Source: GCA-003244245 sp050699515
GTDB lineage: Bacteria; Actinomycetota; Actinomycetes; Mycobacteriales; Pseudonocardiaceae
Reading direction: 5' to 3'
NCBI GenBank assembly: GCA_050699515.1
Contig: JBOHFF010000098.1
Location: 1 to 64,000, forward strand
DNA length: 64,000 bases
Part shown: positions 7,931-15,942 of the stretch, one piece after another
Layout: each line of letters starts with the position of its first letter
How positions within the stretch are numbered: position 1 is the first letter of the stretch
Program-made: the position numbers and the translations under genes
Notes under the pieces: generated by a model
The model's database searches: none
What the model saw: the letters and a program-made list of their open reading frames with translations, nothing else
What the model was told of the DNA's origin: nothing

Positions 7931-9331
7931 ATGCGACTGATCGAGGCGTTGCGCAAGCTCGAACGTCGGACCCGCCCGGTCGACCCGGAATACGCAGGGA
8001 TACTCCGGCGCCGCTGGGCCGATCTCCCTGCGCACGTGAAGACGCCCGGGCAGTTCCTCGGCAGGCACGCGGTGGGCTGTGAGGGCACCCACGGGGTGTT
8101 CCCGCGGTGCAACCTGGCGTGCACCCCCTGCTACCACTCGCGTGACGCCAATCGGGTCCGGGTGGACGGCGCGCACACCATCGCCGCGGTCGACGAGCAG
8201 ATGGCGCTGCTGCGCCGGCTGCGCGGCCCCCGGGCCCACGCCCAGCTGATCGGCGGGGAGGTGACCCTGCTCAGCCCGGACGACCACGCGGAGACACTGC
8301 TCACGATGCGCCGGTACGGGCGCGAGCCGATGAGCATGTCCCACGGCGACTTCGACTACGACTACCTGGAGAAGCTCGCGCTGGACGAGCAGGGCAAGCC
8401 GAGGCTGCAGCGGATCTCCTTCGCCGGGCACTTCGACATGATGATGTTCGGCCGGCGCGGCATCCCGCGACCGGGCAGTGAACGCGAGCTCAACCCCTAC
8501 CGGCAGCGCTTCGTCGACATGTTCACGAGATTGCGCGCCAAGCACGGGGTGCGGTCCTTCCTGGCGCACAACATGACGGTCACCCCGGCGAACCTGGGCC
8601 AGGTCGCCGAGCTGGTGCGGGACTGCCATGCGATGGGCTTCGGCATGTTCTCCTTCCAGCCCGCGGCGTTCGTCGGGGACGACCGGCGCTGGCATGAGAA
8701 CTACGAACAGGTCGGCATGGACGAGGTCTGGAGAGAGATCGAGAAAGGCGCCGGGACCGCGCTGGACTACACCGTGATCCAGCACGGCGACCTGCGGTGC
8801 AACCGGGCCGCCTACGGGTTCTACGTCGGCCCCCGGTGGCATCCGTTCCTCTCCGGCGACGCCGGCGACCTCGCCGCCAGGGAGGCGTTCTTCCGCTACT
8901 TCGGTGAGGTGAACTTCGCCGGAGTGCCGCTGCCCGACCTGATCGGCAAGGTGGCCCGCACCATCGTGCGGCATCCGGTCGTCGCGGTGATCGCTGTTCA
9001 GTGGCTCGCCCACCTCGGGCACCGCGCCGGCGGGCTGCGGGCCCTGCTGCGGCACGGGGTGCGCCCGGTGTCGTTCGTGGTGCACCAGTTCATGGACGCC
9101 GCGGACGTCGCGCCGGCGTGGGAGCTGATGAAACGGGGCGAAAAAGCCACCGAGCCGCGGGTGCTCGCCGCACAGGAGCGGTTGTCGTCCTGCCACTACG
9201 CGATGGCGCACCCGGAGACCGGTGAGCTCGTGCCCGCCTGCGTGCAGCACTGCGTGCTCGACCCGGTGGAGAACGTCGAGCTGCGCAAGCTGCTGCCCAT
9301 CGTGAACAGTCCGGGCGCCCGTGCCTCGTGA
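7931..9331 (+). CDS. Radical SAM protein with C-terminal Cys cluster
   Basis: 466 residues. The cluster motif CNLACTPC is at about 60-67, within GVFPRCNLACTPCYHSRDAN. An IGGEVTLL segment follows, matching the SAM-binding GGE element. Near the C-terminus are Cys about 421, 436 and 440 (SSCHYAMAHPETGELVPACV, then QHC), which could bind a second iron-sulfur cluster. The ATG has GGGAGGG upstream. Its stop lies 11 bases inside the next reading frame, the probable selenoprotein, so the two are likely translated together. The family and reaction are not known to me. Confidence 0.8.
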   Translation: MRLIEALRKLERRTRPVDPEYAGILRRRWADLPAHVKTPGQFLGRHAVGCEGTHGVFPRCNLACTPCYHSRDANRVRVDGAHTIAAVDEQMALLRRLRGPRAHAQLIGGEVTLLSPDDHAETLLTMRRYGREPMSMSHGDFDYDYLEKLALDEQGKPRLQRISFAGHFDMMMFGRRGIPRPGSERELNPYRQRFVDMFTRLRAKHGVRSFLAHNMTVTPANLGQVAELVRDCHAMGFGMFSFQPAAFVGDDRRWHENYEQVGMDEVWREIEKGAGTALDYTVIQHGDLRCNRAAYGFYVGPRWHPFLSGDAGDLAAREAFFRYFGEVNFAGVPLPDLIGKVARTIVRHPVVAVIAVQWLAHLGHRAGGLRALLRHGVRPVSFVVHQFMDAADVAPAWELMKRGEKATEPRVLAAQERLSSCHYAMAHPETGELVPACVQHCVLDPVENVELRKLLPIVNSPGARAS

Positions 9332-9878
9332 GCTCGTGGGGCCGGTCCCACTGGCCGGGCTCGTACTGCCCGACGCGCGCACCGGCCGAGCGGTGGATCT
9401 CGGCGCGTTGACCGGTCCGCACCTGCTCACCGCGATCCGGCACCGGTTTTGACTGCCCTGCCAGCAGCACCTCGTGCAGGTGCGTGATCTCGCGGCCGGC
9501 CGCCCGATCGGGCTCATCGCCTGCGGCTTCAGCCCACCGGATGCGCTGGCCGCACTGGCCGACCATCTCGGCTGGCCAGGCCTGTTCCTGTCCGATGAGC
9601 AGCGCCGGCTCTACAGCCTGCTCGGCATGCGCCGCGCCCGGCTCTGGCAGGTGTACTCACCGGGAACGCTGACCCGCTACGCGATCGCCGCGGCGCGCGG
9701 CCACCGGATGCCCAAGCCGGTGGAGGACATCCGGCAGATGGGCGGCGACGCGCTGCTGCGCGACGGTATCGTCGTGCGCCGCTGGCTGCCCCGCACCCCC
9801 GACGACCGCGCCCGCCCCGCCCACCTGCTCAACCCCCGCGTTCTGGATGCAGACTGCGGTAATCCAGGGCCCGATTAG
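9321..9878 (+). CDS. Probable selenoprotein, PRXL2/SelU-like (AhpC-TSA_2) with U-x-x-C motif
   Basis: Reading through one TGA at 9450-9452 gives 185 residues with a thioredoxin-like fold. The TGA falls where the family has its first active-site Cys: HRFULPCQQHLVQVRD, Sec about 44 and Cys about 47. Downstream motifs fit AhpC-TSA_2 proteins: GLFLSDEQRRLYSLLG, then RQMGGDALLRDG. A hairpin suited to a bacterial SECIS starts 14 bases after the TGA. The frame is open on both sides of the TGA and begins with a GTG that overlaps the radical SAM stop, so a nonsense mutation is less likely than selenocysteine. Conventional gene calling would annotate only 9474-9878. The last residues and stop lie in an inserted palindrome. 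Role inferred: thiol/selenol redox enzyme. Confidence 0.75.
9467..9483 (+). promoter_or_regulatory. Candidate bacterial SECIS hairpin
   Basis: GCACCT and AGGTGC form a perfect 6-bp stem around the five-base loop CGTGC. The loop begins 20 bases after the TGA, and G is its second base. Known bacterial SECIS elements have a short apical loop about 16-37 bases from the UGA with a G in the first two loop positions, so both criteria are met. Confidence 0.6.
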
Positions 9879-9900
9879 TGCAGTCTGCATCCAGAACGCG
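9837..9900. repeat. Palindromic repeat, family A, copy 1
   Basis: Two perfect 21-base arms (CGCGTTCTGGATGCAGACTGC and its complement) surround 22 bases. The element sits at the end of the selenoprotein gene and supplies its last codons and stop. The core TTCTGGATGCAGACTG recurs as an inverted pair at 57404-57459. It may act as a terminator in both directions. Confidence 0.85.
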
Positions 9901-9930
9901 CTGACGGAAGCTGACGGAAGCTGACGGAAG
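9901..9930. repeat. Three 10-base tandem repeats before the disulfide reductase gene
   Basis: CTGACGGAAG occurs three times in a row between the palindrome and the GTG at 9943. The last copy runs into GGAAGGGGA, the likely ribosome-binding site. Confidence 0.8.
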
Positions 9931-9942
9931 GGGACCACACAC

Positions 9943-11352
9943 GTGCCGTCCTTCGACTACGACCTGGCGATCATCGGGGCGGGATCGGCGGGGCTGACCG
10001 CCGCCCGGGTGGGGCGGTTCTTCGCGAAGCGAATCGCGTTGATCGACAAGGACCGGCTGGGCGGAGACTGCCTGAACTACGGCTGCGTCCCCAGTAAAGC
10101 GTTGATCAAGGCGTCTCGGGTCGCCCACGAGGCGGCCACCGCGCATCGCTGGGGGCTGTCCGCACAGCGCGGGCCGGTGGATCTGGCCGCGGTCAATGCC
10201 CGGGTGCAGCAGGCCATCACGGAGATCGCCAAGCTTGACGACGCCGAGGTGCTCTCCGAGCTGGGCGTCGATGTGCTGCTCGGCGGCGCCGTCTTCCGCG
10301 ACCCGCACACCCTGCGGGTCGCGGACCGGGACATCACCGCGAAGTTCGTGCTGATCGCCTCGGGCAGCCGGCCGGCGGTGCCGGCCATCGACGGGCTGGC
10401 CGAGGTCGGTTACCTCACCAACGAGGACGTCTTCGACCTGGGTGCCCTGCCGGCCCGGCTCGCGGTGATCGGCGGCGGCCCGATCGGCGTGGAACTCGCG
10501 CAGGCTTTGCACCGGCTCGGCACCGCGGTGACCGTGCTGCAACGTGGGCCGCACCTGATTCCCCGCGATGACTCCGACATGATCGACATACTGGAGCACC
10601 AGTTTGCCGAGGAGGGCATCGACGTATGGTGCAACGCTCGCCTGCACGCCGCCCGCCGCGAGGGCCGGGACATCGTGCTCACCCTCGACGGCGGCGAGCT
10701 GCGGGTGGACTCGATCCTGTGCGCGGTCGGGCGGGTGCCCAATGTCGAAGGGCTGGGGCTCGACGCGGCCGGCGTCGGCACCAACGACCGCGGAATCGCC
10801 GTCAACAACCTGCTCCAGACCAGCCGCCCACACATCTACGCCGTCGGCGACGTGACCGGCGGGCCTGCGTTCACCCACTACGCCGGACACCAGGCGGCAC
10901 ATGCGGTCCGCAATATCTTCGTTCCGATCAAGGCCGCCTTCTCCCCCGGGCAGCTGCCGTGGGTGACCTTCACCGATCCGGAGATCGCGCACGTCGGCCG
11001 GACCGAGGCAGAAGTCCGCTCAGCCGGAGACACCTGCGAGGTGATCCGCTTTCCGTACCGCCATAACGAGCGCGCCGTCACCGAGGCGGAAACCGTCGGC
11101 CTGATGAAGTTCCTCATCGACAGCAAACGGCGGCTGATCGGCGCCCACATCGCCGGGCACTGCGCCGGAGAGATGATCAACGAGCTGACCTTGGCGATGA
11201 ACAACGACCTCACCGTCGACGCGATCATCAACTCGATCCACGCCTACCCGACCTACTCCTTCGCGATCCCGGTCGCGCTCTACGACTTCGCCTTGACCCA
11301 CAACCCCAGCACAGCAGCCAAAGTGGGCCGCTTCCTCAGCCGTCTCACCTGA
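9943..11352 (+). CDS. FAD-dependent pyridine nucleotide-disulfide oxidoreductase (MerA/Lpd-like)
   Basis: 469 residues of the class I disulfide reductase family. FAD site LAIIGAGSAGLTAA at about 8-21; redox pair in GGDCLNYGCVPSKAL; NAD(P) site AVIGGGPIGVELAQAL; second FAD site IYAVGDVTGG. The C-terminal dimer domain keeps the catalytic-base His in SIHAYPTYS, but the usual His-Glu dyad has no Glu at the expected position. It also lacks the N-terminal metal domain and C-terminal Cys pair of mercuric reductase. As the gene after a Sec/Cys thioredoxin-fold protein it is a candidate reductant for it. The GTG has AAGGGGA upstream. Confidence 0.85.
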   Translation: MPSFDYDLAIIGAGSAGLTAARVGRFFAKRIALIDKDRLGGDCLNYGCVPSKALIKASRVAHEAATAHRWGLSAQRGPVDLAAVNARVQQAITEIAKLDDAEVLSELGVDVLLGGAVFRDPHTLRVADRDITAKFVLIASGSRPAVPAIDGLAEVGYLTNEDVFDLGALPARLAVIGGGPIGVELAQALHRLGTAVTVLQRGPHLIPRDDSDMIDILEHQFAEEGIDVWCNARLHAARREGRDIVLTLDGGELRVDSILCAVGRVPNVEGLGLDAAGVGTNDRGIAVNNLLQTSRPHIYAVGDVTGGPAFTHYAGHQAAHAVRNIFVPIKAAFSPGQLPWVTFTDPEIAHVGRTEAEVRSAGDTCEVIRFPYRHNERAVTEAETVGLMKFLIDSKRRLIGAHIAGHCAGEMINELTLAMNNDLTVDAIINSIHAYPTYSFAIPVALYDFALTHNPSTAAKVGRFLSRLT

Positions 11353-11370
11353 CGGGTGGCGAGGTATTGA

Positions 11371-11400
11371 CGTATCAGTTATACGAGGTTAGTATACGTA
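11371..11400. promoter_or_regulatory. Possible operator with repeated CGTAT/ATACG elements
   Basis: CGTATCAGTTATACG is an inverted repeat (5-base arms, 5-base spacer), followed closely by GTATACGTA. The same TATACG words occur at 12798-12812, upstream of other genes in this cluster. A ribbon-helix-helix protein is encoded just downstream and could be the binding factor. Confidence 0.4.
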
Positions 11401-11447
11401 GACCAGCTGACTCCTTGAGAACCTCGGCTAGGCGGAAGGGAGATCCA

Positions 11448-11723
11448 GTGGCCAGTGAGTCTTCTCCTATTTGCTTCCGCGTGCCCGCCGACGAACGATC
11501 CCTGCTCGAGGTGGTCGCCCGGCACCAAGGACAGACCCTCTCCGCGTTCGTCCGGAGCGCCGTGATCCGTGTCGCGCAGGGACTGATCGACGAGTACGGG
11601 GTCGAGACGATATTCAAGAAATTCGAGACCGTCGAGGCCCAGCGGGCTGAAGAGCTGAGCGCGCGAGTGGACGAGTTCCGCGCACGATTGCTCCCCCAGC
11701 AGAACCGCGGTTCTTCCGACTGA
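11448..11723 (+). CDS. Small ribbon-helix-helix-like protein
   Basis: 91 residues. The N-terminus CFRVPADERSLLEVVARHQG, then QTLSAFVRSAVIRVAQGLI, fits a short beta strand plus two helices, as in CopG/RHH regulators. A charged helical C-terminus follows (VEAQRAEELSARVDEF). GTG 11448 is chosen because GAAGGGAG lies 5 bases upstream; an open frame continues back to 11367 without a good site. No toxin gene is obvious next door, so it may be a plain regulator, perhaps of the TATACG-containing promoters. Confidence 0.6.
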   Translation: MASESSPICFRVPADERSLLEVVARHQGQTLSAFVRSAVIRVAQGLIDEYGVETIFKKFETVEAQRAEELSARVDEFRARLLPQQNRGSSD

Positions 11724-11748
11724 TCTTAGATATGACCCGGAGGCAGCG

Positions 11749-12099
11749 ATGATCGGCAGCGGCGAAGCCGAGTCCCGCGCGGTCGCGAGGGCGATCAGGG
11801 GTTCCGTCGCGCAGTCCCGTCTTGACGCGGGAGTGAACATCGCCGGCCTGCTGGTCGATCTCGGCGTGGCGGTCGATACGGATTGCCGCCAGCTGTTCAT
11901 GTGCTGGCATCTCACGCGGGTGCTGGGTCCGTCGTTGACCGAGATGGTGCCGCCTTCCGTGGTCCGCAGCGTGATCCAGCACGGGCAGCGGGCGACCACC
12001 ACGCTCTGCCTGGAGGAGAAGTCTGCCGAGTTCAGCCTGGCCGATGCCTGGGCTGTCATGGTCAACGCTGCCGCAGGTGAGTGCGAGTCGTCACTGTAG
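11749..12099 (+). CDS. Hypothetical protein, 116 residues
   Basis: A helical soluble protein with no family I recognise (ARAIRGSVAQSRLDAG, TEMVPPSVVRSVIQHG). The ATG has GGAGG 5 bases upstream, and it follows the RHH gene by 25 bases on the same strand, so they probably share a transcript. Its end overlaps the convergent gene at 12091 by 9 bases. Confidence 0.55.
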   Translation: MIGSGEAESRAVARAIRGSVAQSRLDAGVNIAGLLVDLGVAVDTDCRQLFMCWHLTRVLGPSLTEMVPPSVVRSVIQHGQRATTTLCLEEKSAEFSLADAWAVMVNAAAGECESSL

Positions 12100-12495
12100 T
12101 CTGGCCACGCCGCCGTCACCTCCGGCGCTGCGGGCGGCGAGCACGACCTGGTTCTTGAACCTGGCCAGCTCATCCGCCCTGGCGGTGTCCGCGCAGCGCG
12201 GCACCAGGTACTCGAGAGCCCGCAGCAGATCCGCGGCCAGCGTGACGACAATGTCGTTCGTCGTCTCGACGCCGGGCTTGGTCACCCAGCGCAGGGCTTG
12301 GATCTTCCGCAGGGTGATCGCGGCCACATCACGAGCGTTGCTCAAGAATGGTTCCGCCGCATCGACATGGTGCAACGGGAGCTCATAAGTGTCAGGGACC
12401 TGAAATTCCGCTTTCAGTGTCTGGAAGGCCCGCGGGGTTTCCGCATGTAAGCCGACCAACTCCGGTGGCTTGGGCCGACCCTCCTCGGTGATCAT
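12091..12495 (-). CDS. Hypothetical protein, 134 residues
   Basis: Mostly helical, with a polar N-terminus and a central segment ITLRKIQALRWVTKPGVETT. No transmembrane segment or recognised domain. The ATG is 4-8 bases after a GGGGTG stretch. It lies in a small gene group with RHH and membrane proteins. It could be a partner of the convergent 116-residue protein, but nothing proves it. Confidence 0.5.
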   Translation of the reverse strand: MITEEGRPKPPELVGLHAETPRAFQTLKAEFQVPDTYELPLHHVDAAEPFLSNARDVAAITLRKIQALRWVTKPGVETTNDIVVTLAADLLRALEYLVPRCADTARADELARFKNQVVLAARSAGGDGGVARLQ

Positions 12496-12575
12496 GATGC
12501 ACCCCGACTCTCTGCCCCTCGATGGTCGAATTCAACCGTACGATCCACCGGGCGTCATCAGGGCGGGTAACTCAC

Positions 12576-12773
12576 CTATTGACGAACCAGTGAGCGGCGA
12601 CGCTCGAGCAATGCCCGTTCTTCGGCCAGCGCCTCCTGCTGCACATGGAGCTGCCGAACGAGCCGGGCCACCCGCCGGTACCGCCGGTCGACGGCCCGAA
12701 TGTGCAGGCCCGCGCCGATCAGCACCCCGACCATCAGAGACAGACCCGCCAACCCGAACATGATGTTGACCAT
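12576..12773 (-). CDS. Small membrane protein with one TM helix and charged helical tail
   Basis: 65 residues. One hydrophobic helix at about 3-25 (MFGLAGLSLMVGVLIGAGLH) is followed by an Arg- and Glu-rich helix (LVRQLHVQQEALAEERALL) that may form a coiled coil. ATG 12773 is favoured because GGAGG lies 8 bases upstream; a GTG 9 bases earlier is less well placed. The promoter side carries the TATACGTATACG element, shared with the divergent gene at 12825. Function unknown. Confidence 0.55.
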   Translation of the reverse strand: MVNIMFGLAGLSLMVGVLIGAGLHIRAVDRRYRRVARLVRQLHVQQEALAEERALLERRRSLVRQ

Positions 12774-12797
12774 CCACCTCACCTCCGACGGTCATTG

Positions 12798-12812
12798 TAT
12801 ACGTATACGTAA
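12798..12812. promoter_or_regulatory. Possible operator TATACGTATACG between divergent genes
   Basis: GTATACGTATACGTA contains the perfect palindrome TATACGTATA. It lies between the small membrane gene and the TTG start at 12825, and shares the TATACG word with 11371-11400. It is strikingly AT-rich for this DNA, so it may combine a -10 region and an operator. Confidence 0.4.
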
Positions 12813-12824
12813 TAAGGAGACAAG

Positions 12825-14672
12825 TTGTCGTCAATGAGGGCTGAGCACCGGCTCCTGCCGTGCCAGCTCGACCGACGGGTTAATCTCCCCGGCGTGTCCA
12901 AGCGAACGCGCCGCGACAAGCACCGGCCTGCGAAGCGCCGGCCGGGCCACGGCGGACCCACCATCCCCAGGCGTAGCCGACGAGACGAGCCCGACCTGAT
13001 GGGCGATGTCGCGGCTGCTCTCGCCGACGATCAACCACTCATGCTGATGTCGCTGGTCAGCTCGCTGCTCTCGGCGCTGGAGCCGCCGCGTGCCCACCCG
13101 TTCGAACGGGCGTCCGACCCTGGCCTGCCGACCCGCGACGAGCTGGTAAGGACCTTCCTCGACGTGGATATGCTCGAGACCTCGGCGCTGCTCGCCGTGA
13201 TCGCCGAGCTGGGCGGTGACGACATCATGCGGCGCCGGGTCCGCCGCGAGATCGCCGAACGGGCGCACACCCTGCCCGGATGGCTCACCGAGCTGGGCCG
13301 AACCACGGTCGAGGGCGTCGTGGAGATGGTGCACGTGCTCGGCGACGGCGACAACATCATGATCGGGCTGAGCCTGCCCGGCGGTTCCGCGCTGTCGATC
13401 GTCGTCTATATCGATCACAACATGGGCACGCTGGTCAAAGACGCCTTCGCGGTCCCCGAATCGCTGGACGCACTGGTCGAGCACATGCGGATCGCGGCCG
13501 GCGGCGGGCCCGACACCACCTGGGCGGACCTCGCCCCGGCCGACGCCCGAGTCCGGATCCGGAACGCGATCGAGCGGAGCGCCATTACCTTCCCGCCCGT
13601 GGAATCCGACTCATGGCCCGCTTGCCGGCCCCTCGTCGAGTGGGTCATCGGCATGCTACCCGCGGGTGGCACCGGCTACCGGCGACCGCGCTGGAGCAAC
13701 GACCGGCTGCGCAAACTCACCGAGCGCTTCTTCGCCTCCCCGTTCGGGACCGGTCTCGACAACACGGATCACCGTGGCCTGCTCGAGTCACTGCTGTGGT
13801 TCGGCACCGACTACGGACCGGGTGACCCGCTGCGCTGGAGCCCGGTGGTGGTGGAGATCCTGCTCGTCGACTGGCTACCCCGCAAGATCGCCGCAGACAC
13901 CGTCTACCTGGCGAAAGCACCTGAGCTGCTCCGCGCGTTCATCCGCTTTTGCCACCACGAGCGCGGCATTCGGGCCGAGCTCACCGCCGACACCCTCGCC
14001 GCCGTCGATGTGTACGAGCCCGAGTATCAGCTGATGATCGCCTCCCCGCGGCCACAGGGCCCGGCCGCGCTGCTGGCCGCCATGAGCGCGTTGCATCCCG
14101 ACGGTCCATGGCCCACTCCTGAGGTCGAACTGCCCGGAGTAGGCGAGATCATGCTCGATTCGCTGCGCAGCGCTGTCGGCGGTGAGCAGGCGCTGGCCGA
14201 GCTCGACGAGACTCCGCTACCCGACGAGCCCTTCGGCTGGGACCCGATCCCCGCCGACATTCACGAACGGGTCGCCGAGGTGCTCGGATTGCTCGACCGG
14301 TGCTGCGACGAGCGGCTCGACGTGGAGTACCGCACGGCCTGCCGACGGCTGCTCGGCCGAGCCGTCGCAGCGGATCCGGAGATCCTCCGGCGCCGGGGGC
14401 GGGCCTCGACTGCCGCCGCGGCAATCTGCTGGATCATCGGGAAGGCCAATAATCTGTTCACGGCCCGGATGCTGGTCAAGGATCTGATGGGCTTCTTCGG
14501 TGTCGCTGCGGGCAGCGTCTCGCAGCGCAGCGGACCGCTGTTGTCGGCCATCGGGGTCGATCCCCACAATCAGTACGGGAGCATGAACCTCGGCTCACCC
14601 GACTACCTCACCTCGACCCGCCGCACGCAGATCATCACCCTCCGTGACCACTACCACGGCATTGTCGGCTGA
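12825..14672 (+). CDS. Large uncharacterised protein with DUF6398-like C-terminus
   Basis: 615 residues without signal peptide or clear membrane segments. The N-terminus is very basic (KRTRRDKHRPAKRRPG) and could bind nucleic acid. The C-terminal segment AAAICWIIGKANNLF, then VKDLMGFFGVAAGSVSQRS, resembles DUF6398, which looks like a helix-turn-helix fold. The middle is helical with no recognised motif. TTG 12825 is chosen because AAGGAG lies 5 bases upstream; a GTG at 12894 has no such site. The divergent element at 12798 may control it. Function unknown. Confidence 0.6.
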   Translation: MSSMRAEHRLLPCQLDRRVNLPGVSKRTRRDKHRPAKRRPGHGGPTIPRRSRRDEPDLMGDVAAALADDQPLMLMSLVSSLLSALEPPRAHPFERASDPGLPTRDELVRTFLDVDMLETSALLAVIAELGGDDIMRRRVRREIAERAHTLPGWLTELGRTTVEGVVEMVHVLGDGDNIMIGLSLPGGSALSIVVYIDHNMGTLVKDAFAVPESLDALVEHMRIAAGGGPDTTWADLAPADARVRIRNAIERSAITFPPVESDSWPACRPLVEWVIGMLPAGGTGYRRPRWSNDRLRKLTERFFASPFGTGLDNTDHRGLLESLLWFGTDYGPGDPLRWSPVVVEILLVDWLPRKIAADTVYLAKAPELLRAFIRFCHHERGIRAELTADTLAAVDVYEPEYQLMIASPRPQGPAALLAAMSALHPDGPWPTPEVELPGVGEIMLDSLRSAVGGEQALAELDETPLPDEPFGWDPIPADIHERVAEVLGLLDRCCDERLDVEYRTACRRLLGRAVAADPEILRRRGRASTAAAAICWIIGKANNLFTARMLVKDLMGFFGVAAGSVSQRSGPLLSAIGVDPHNQYGSMNLGSPDYLTSTRRTQIITLRDHYHGIVG

Positions 14673-14713
14673 CCGGCGGACCTCCCGAATTTCCGCGCGT
14701 AGGATCGGCGTTC

Positions 14714-15688
14714 GTGCCCACCCAACCTGACACCGTCGGCGGCCCCACGATCGGGTCGGACGACCTGGAGCCCTACCGCCGGGAGCTCACCGGCTACTGC
14801 TACCGGATGCTGGGCTCCTTCTTCGAGGCCGAGGACGCCGTGCAGGAGACGATGGTGCGGGGCTGGCGGGGTATCGAAGGCTTCGAGGGCCGGTCGGCCC
14901 TGCGGTCCTGGCTGTACCGCATCGCCACCAACGTCTGCCTCGACCTGCTGCGGGGCCGCGAGCGCCGGGCCTTACCCGTGGACCTCGGACCATCCTCGAC
15001 GGCTGATGTCACCCTCGGCCCGATGCTTCCCGAGCACACCTGGGTGCAGCCCATCCCGGACGGCCGGGCGCTGCCCGACGGCGACCCGGCTGAGGTGGCG
15101 GTGGCCAAGGAAACCATCCGCCTGGCGTTCGTCACCGCGTTGCAGTGCCTTCCCGCCCGGCAGCGAGCGGTGCTGATCCTGCGCGAGGTGCTGCGCTGGC
15201 AGGCCACCGAGGTGGCCGAGTTGCTCCAGGCCAGTGTCGCGTCGGTCAACAGCGCGCTCCAGCGCGCCAGGGCCACCCTGGCGGCCCGCGACGTCGGCGC
15301 CTCCCCCACTCCTGCGATGGACGCTGATCAACAGGCGTTGCTCGCCCGGTACGTGGACGCCTTCGAGCGCTACGACGTCGACCGGTTGGTCACGCTCCTG
15401 CACGCCGACGCCGTGATGTCGATGCCGCCCTACGACCTCTGGCTGCGCGGGCCACTCGAGATGGGCCGGTGGTTCCTCGGCCAAGGCCACGGGTGCCAGG
15501 GCTCCCGCCTGGTGCCGACGGCAGCCAACGGGTGCGCCGCGTTCGGCTCGTACCGCCCGGACGGCCAGGGTGGCCACCTACCGCACGCCCTCCAGGTCAT
15601 CGAGATCCGCGGCGTCCGGATCGTCGGGCATCACAACTTCCTCGACCCCGCCCTGTTCGCGGCCTTCGGCCTGCCCGCCCGACTCTAG
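14714..15688 (+). CDS. ECF RNA polymerase sigma factor with SnoaL-like C-terminal domain
   Basis: 324 residues. Region 2 (YRRELTGYCYRMLGSFFEAEDAVQET, shown in part, about 22-47) and RSWLYRIATNVCLDLLRGRERR bind core polymerase and the -10 element. Region 4 is LPARQRAVLILREVLRW, then ATEVAELLQASVASVNSALQ. After a linker, residues from about 200 form an NTF2/SnoaL-like domain (LLARYVDAFERYDVDRLVTLL). This layout matches the SigG/SigX5-type ECF family, in which the extra domain tunes activity and no classical anti-sigma is needed. No anti-sigma gene is adjacent. Target promoters cannot be told. Confidence 0.85.
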   Translation: MPTQPDTVGGPTIGSDDLEPYRRELTGYCYRMLGSFFEAEDAVQETMVRGWRGIEGFEGRSALRSWLYRIATNVCLDLLRGRERRALPVDLGPSSTADVTLGPMLPEHTWVQPIPDGRALPDGDPAEVAVAKETIRLAFVTALQCLPARQRAVLILREVLRWQATEVAELLQASVASVNSALQRARATLAARDVGASPTPAMDADQQALLARYVDAFERYDVDRLVTLLHADAVMSMPPYDLWLRGPLEMGRWFLGQGHGCQGSRLVPTAANGCAAFGSYRPDGQGGHLPHALQVIEIRGVRIVGHHNFLDPALFAAFGLPARL

Positions 15689-15714
15689 CGTGCCCTACGT
15701 GTTACCCTACATTC

Positions 15715-15942
15715 GTGCGCAAGACCAGCGTCTACCTCGACGACGCCGACGCTCGGCGACTCGCCATGCTCGCGGAGCGCGAAGGCTTGTCCCAGGCAGC
15801 GCTGCTCCGCAAAGCCATCCGGGCGTACGTGGCGCAGCCGAGGGAATCTCGCACCTTCGCTCTCGACGGCGTAGGCGAGGGCCCTGGCGGCTCGGTGGCT
15901 GATATGGACACCGCCACCCTGTTGGAGGGCTTCGGCAAGTGA
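15715..15942 (+). CDS. vapB: Ribbon-helix-helix antitoxin (VapB-like)
   Basis: 75 residues. VRKTSVYLDDADARRLAMLA plus EGLSQAALLRKAIRAYV is a typical RHH DNA-binding domain. The acidic, Gly-rich tail (DGVGEGPGGSVADMD) would wrap the toxin. The GTG has no Shine-Dalgarno, but TACCCT ends 6 bases upstream, so a leaderless transcript is likely. Its stop overlaps the start of the PIN toxin by 4 bases, the usual VapBC coupling. Confidence 0.8.
   Translation: MRKTSVYLDDADARRLAMLAEREGLSQAALLRKAIRAYVAQPRESRTFALDGVGEGPGGSVADMDTATLLEGFGK

Noticed and set aside
7901..9517. 538-codon open frame on the minus strand
   Set aside because: Antisense shadow of the radical SAM gene; His/Arg/Pro-rich composition and no motif.
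9943..11352. Mercuric reductase
   Set aside because: No N-terminal HMA domain and no C-terminal Cys pair, so Hg(II) reduction is not supported; only the wider family is.
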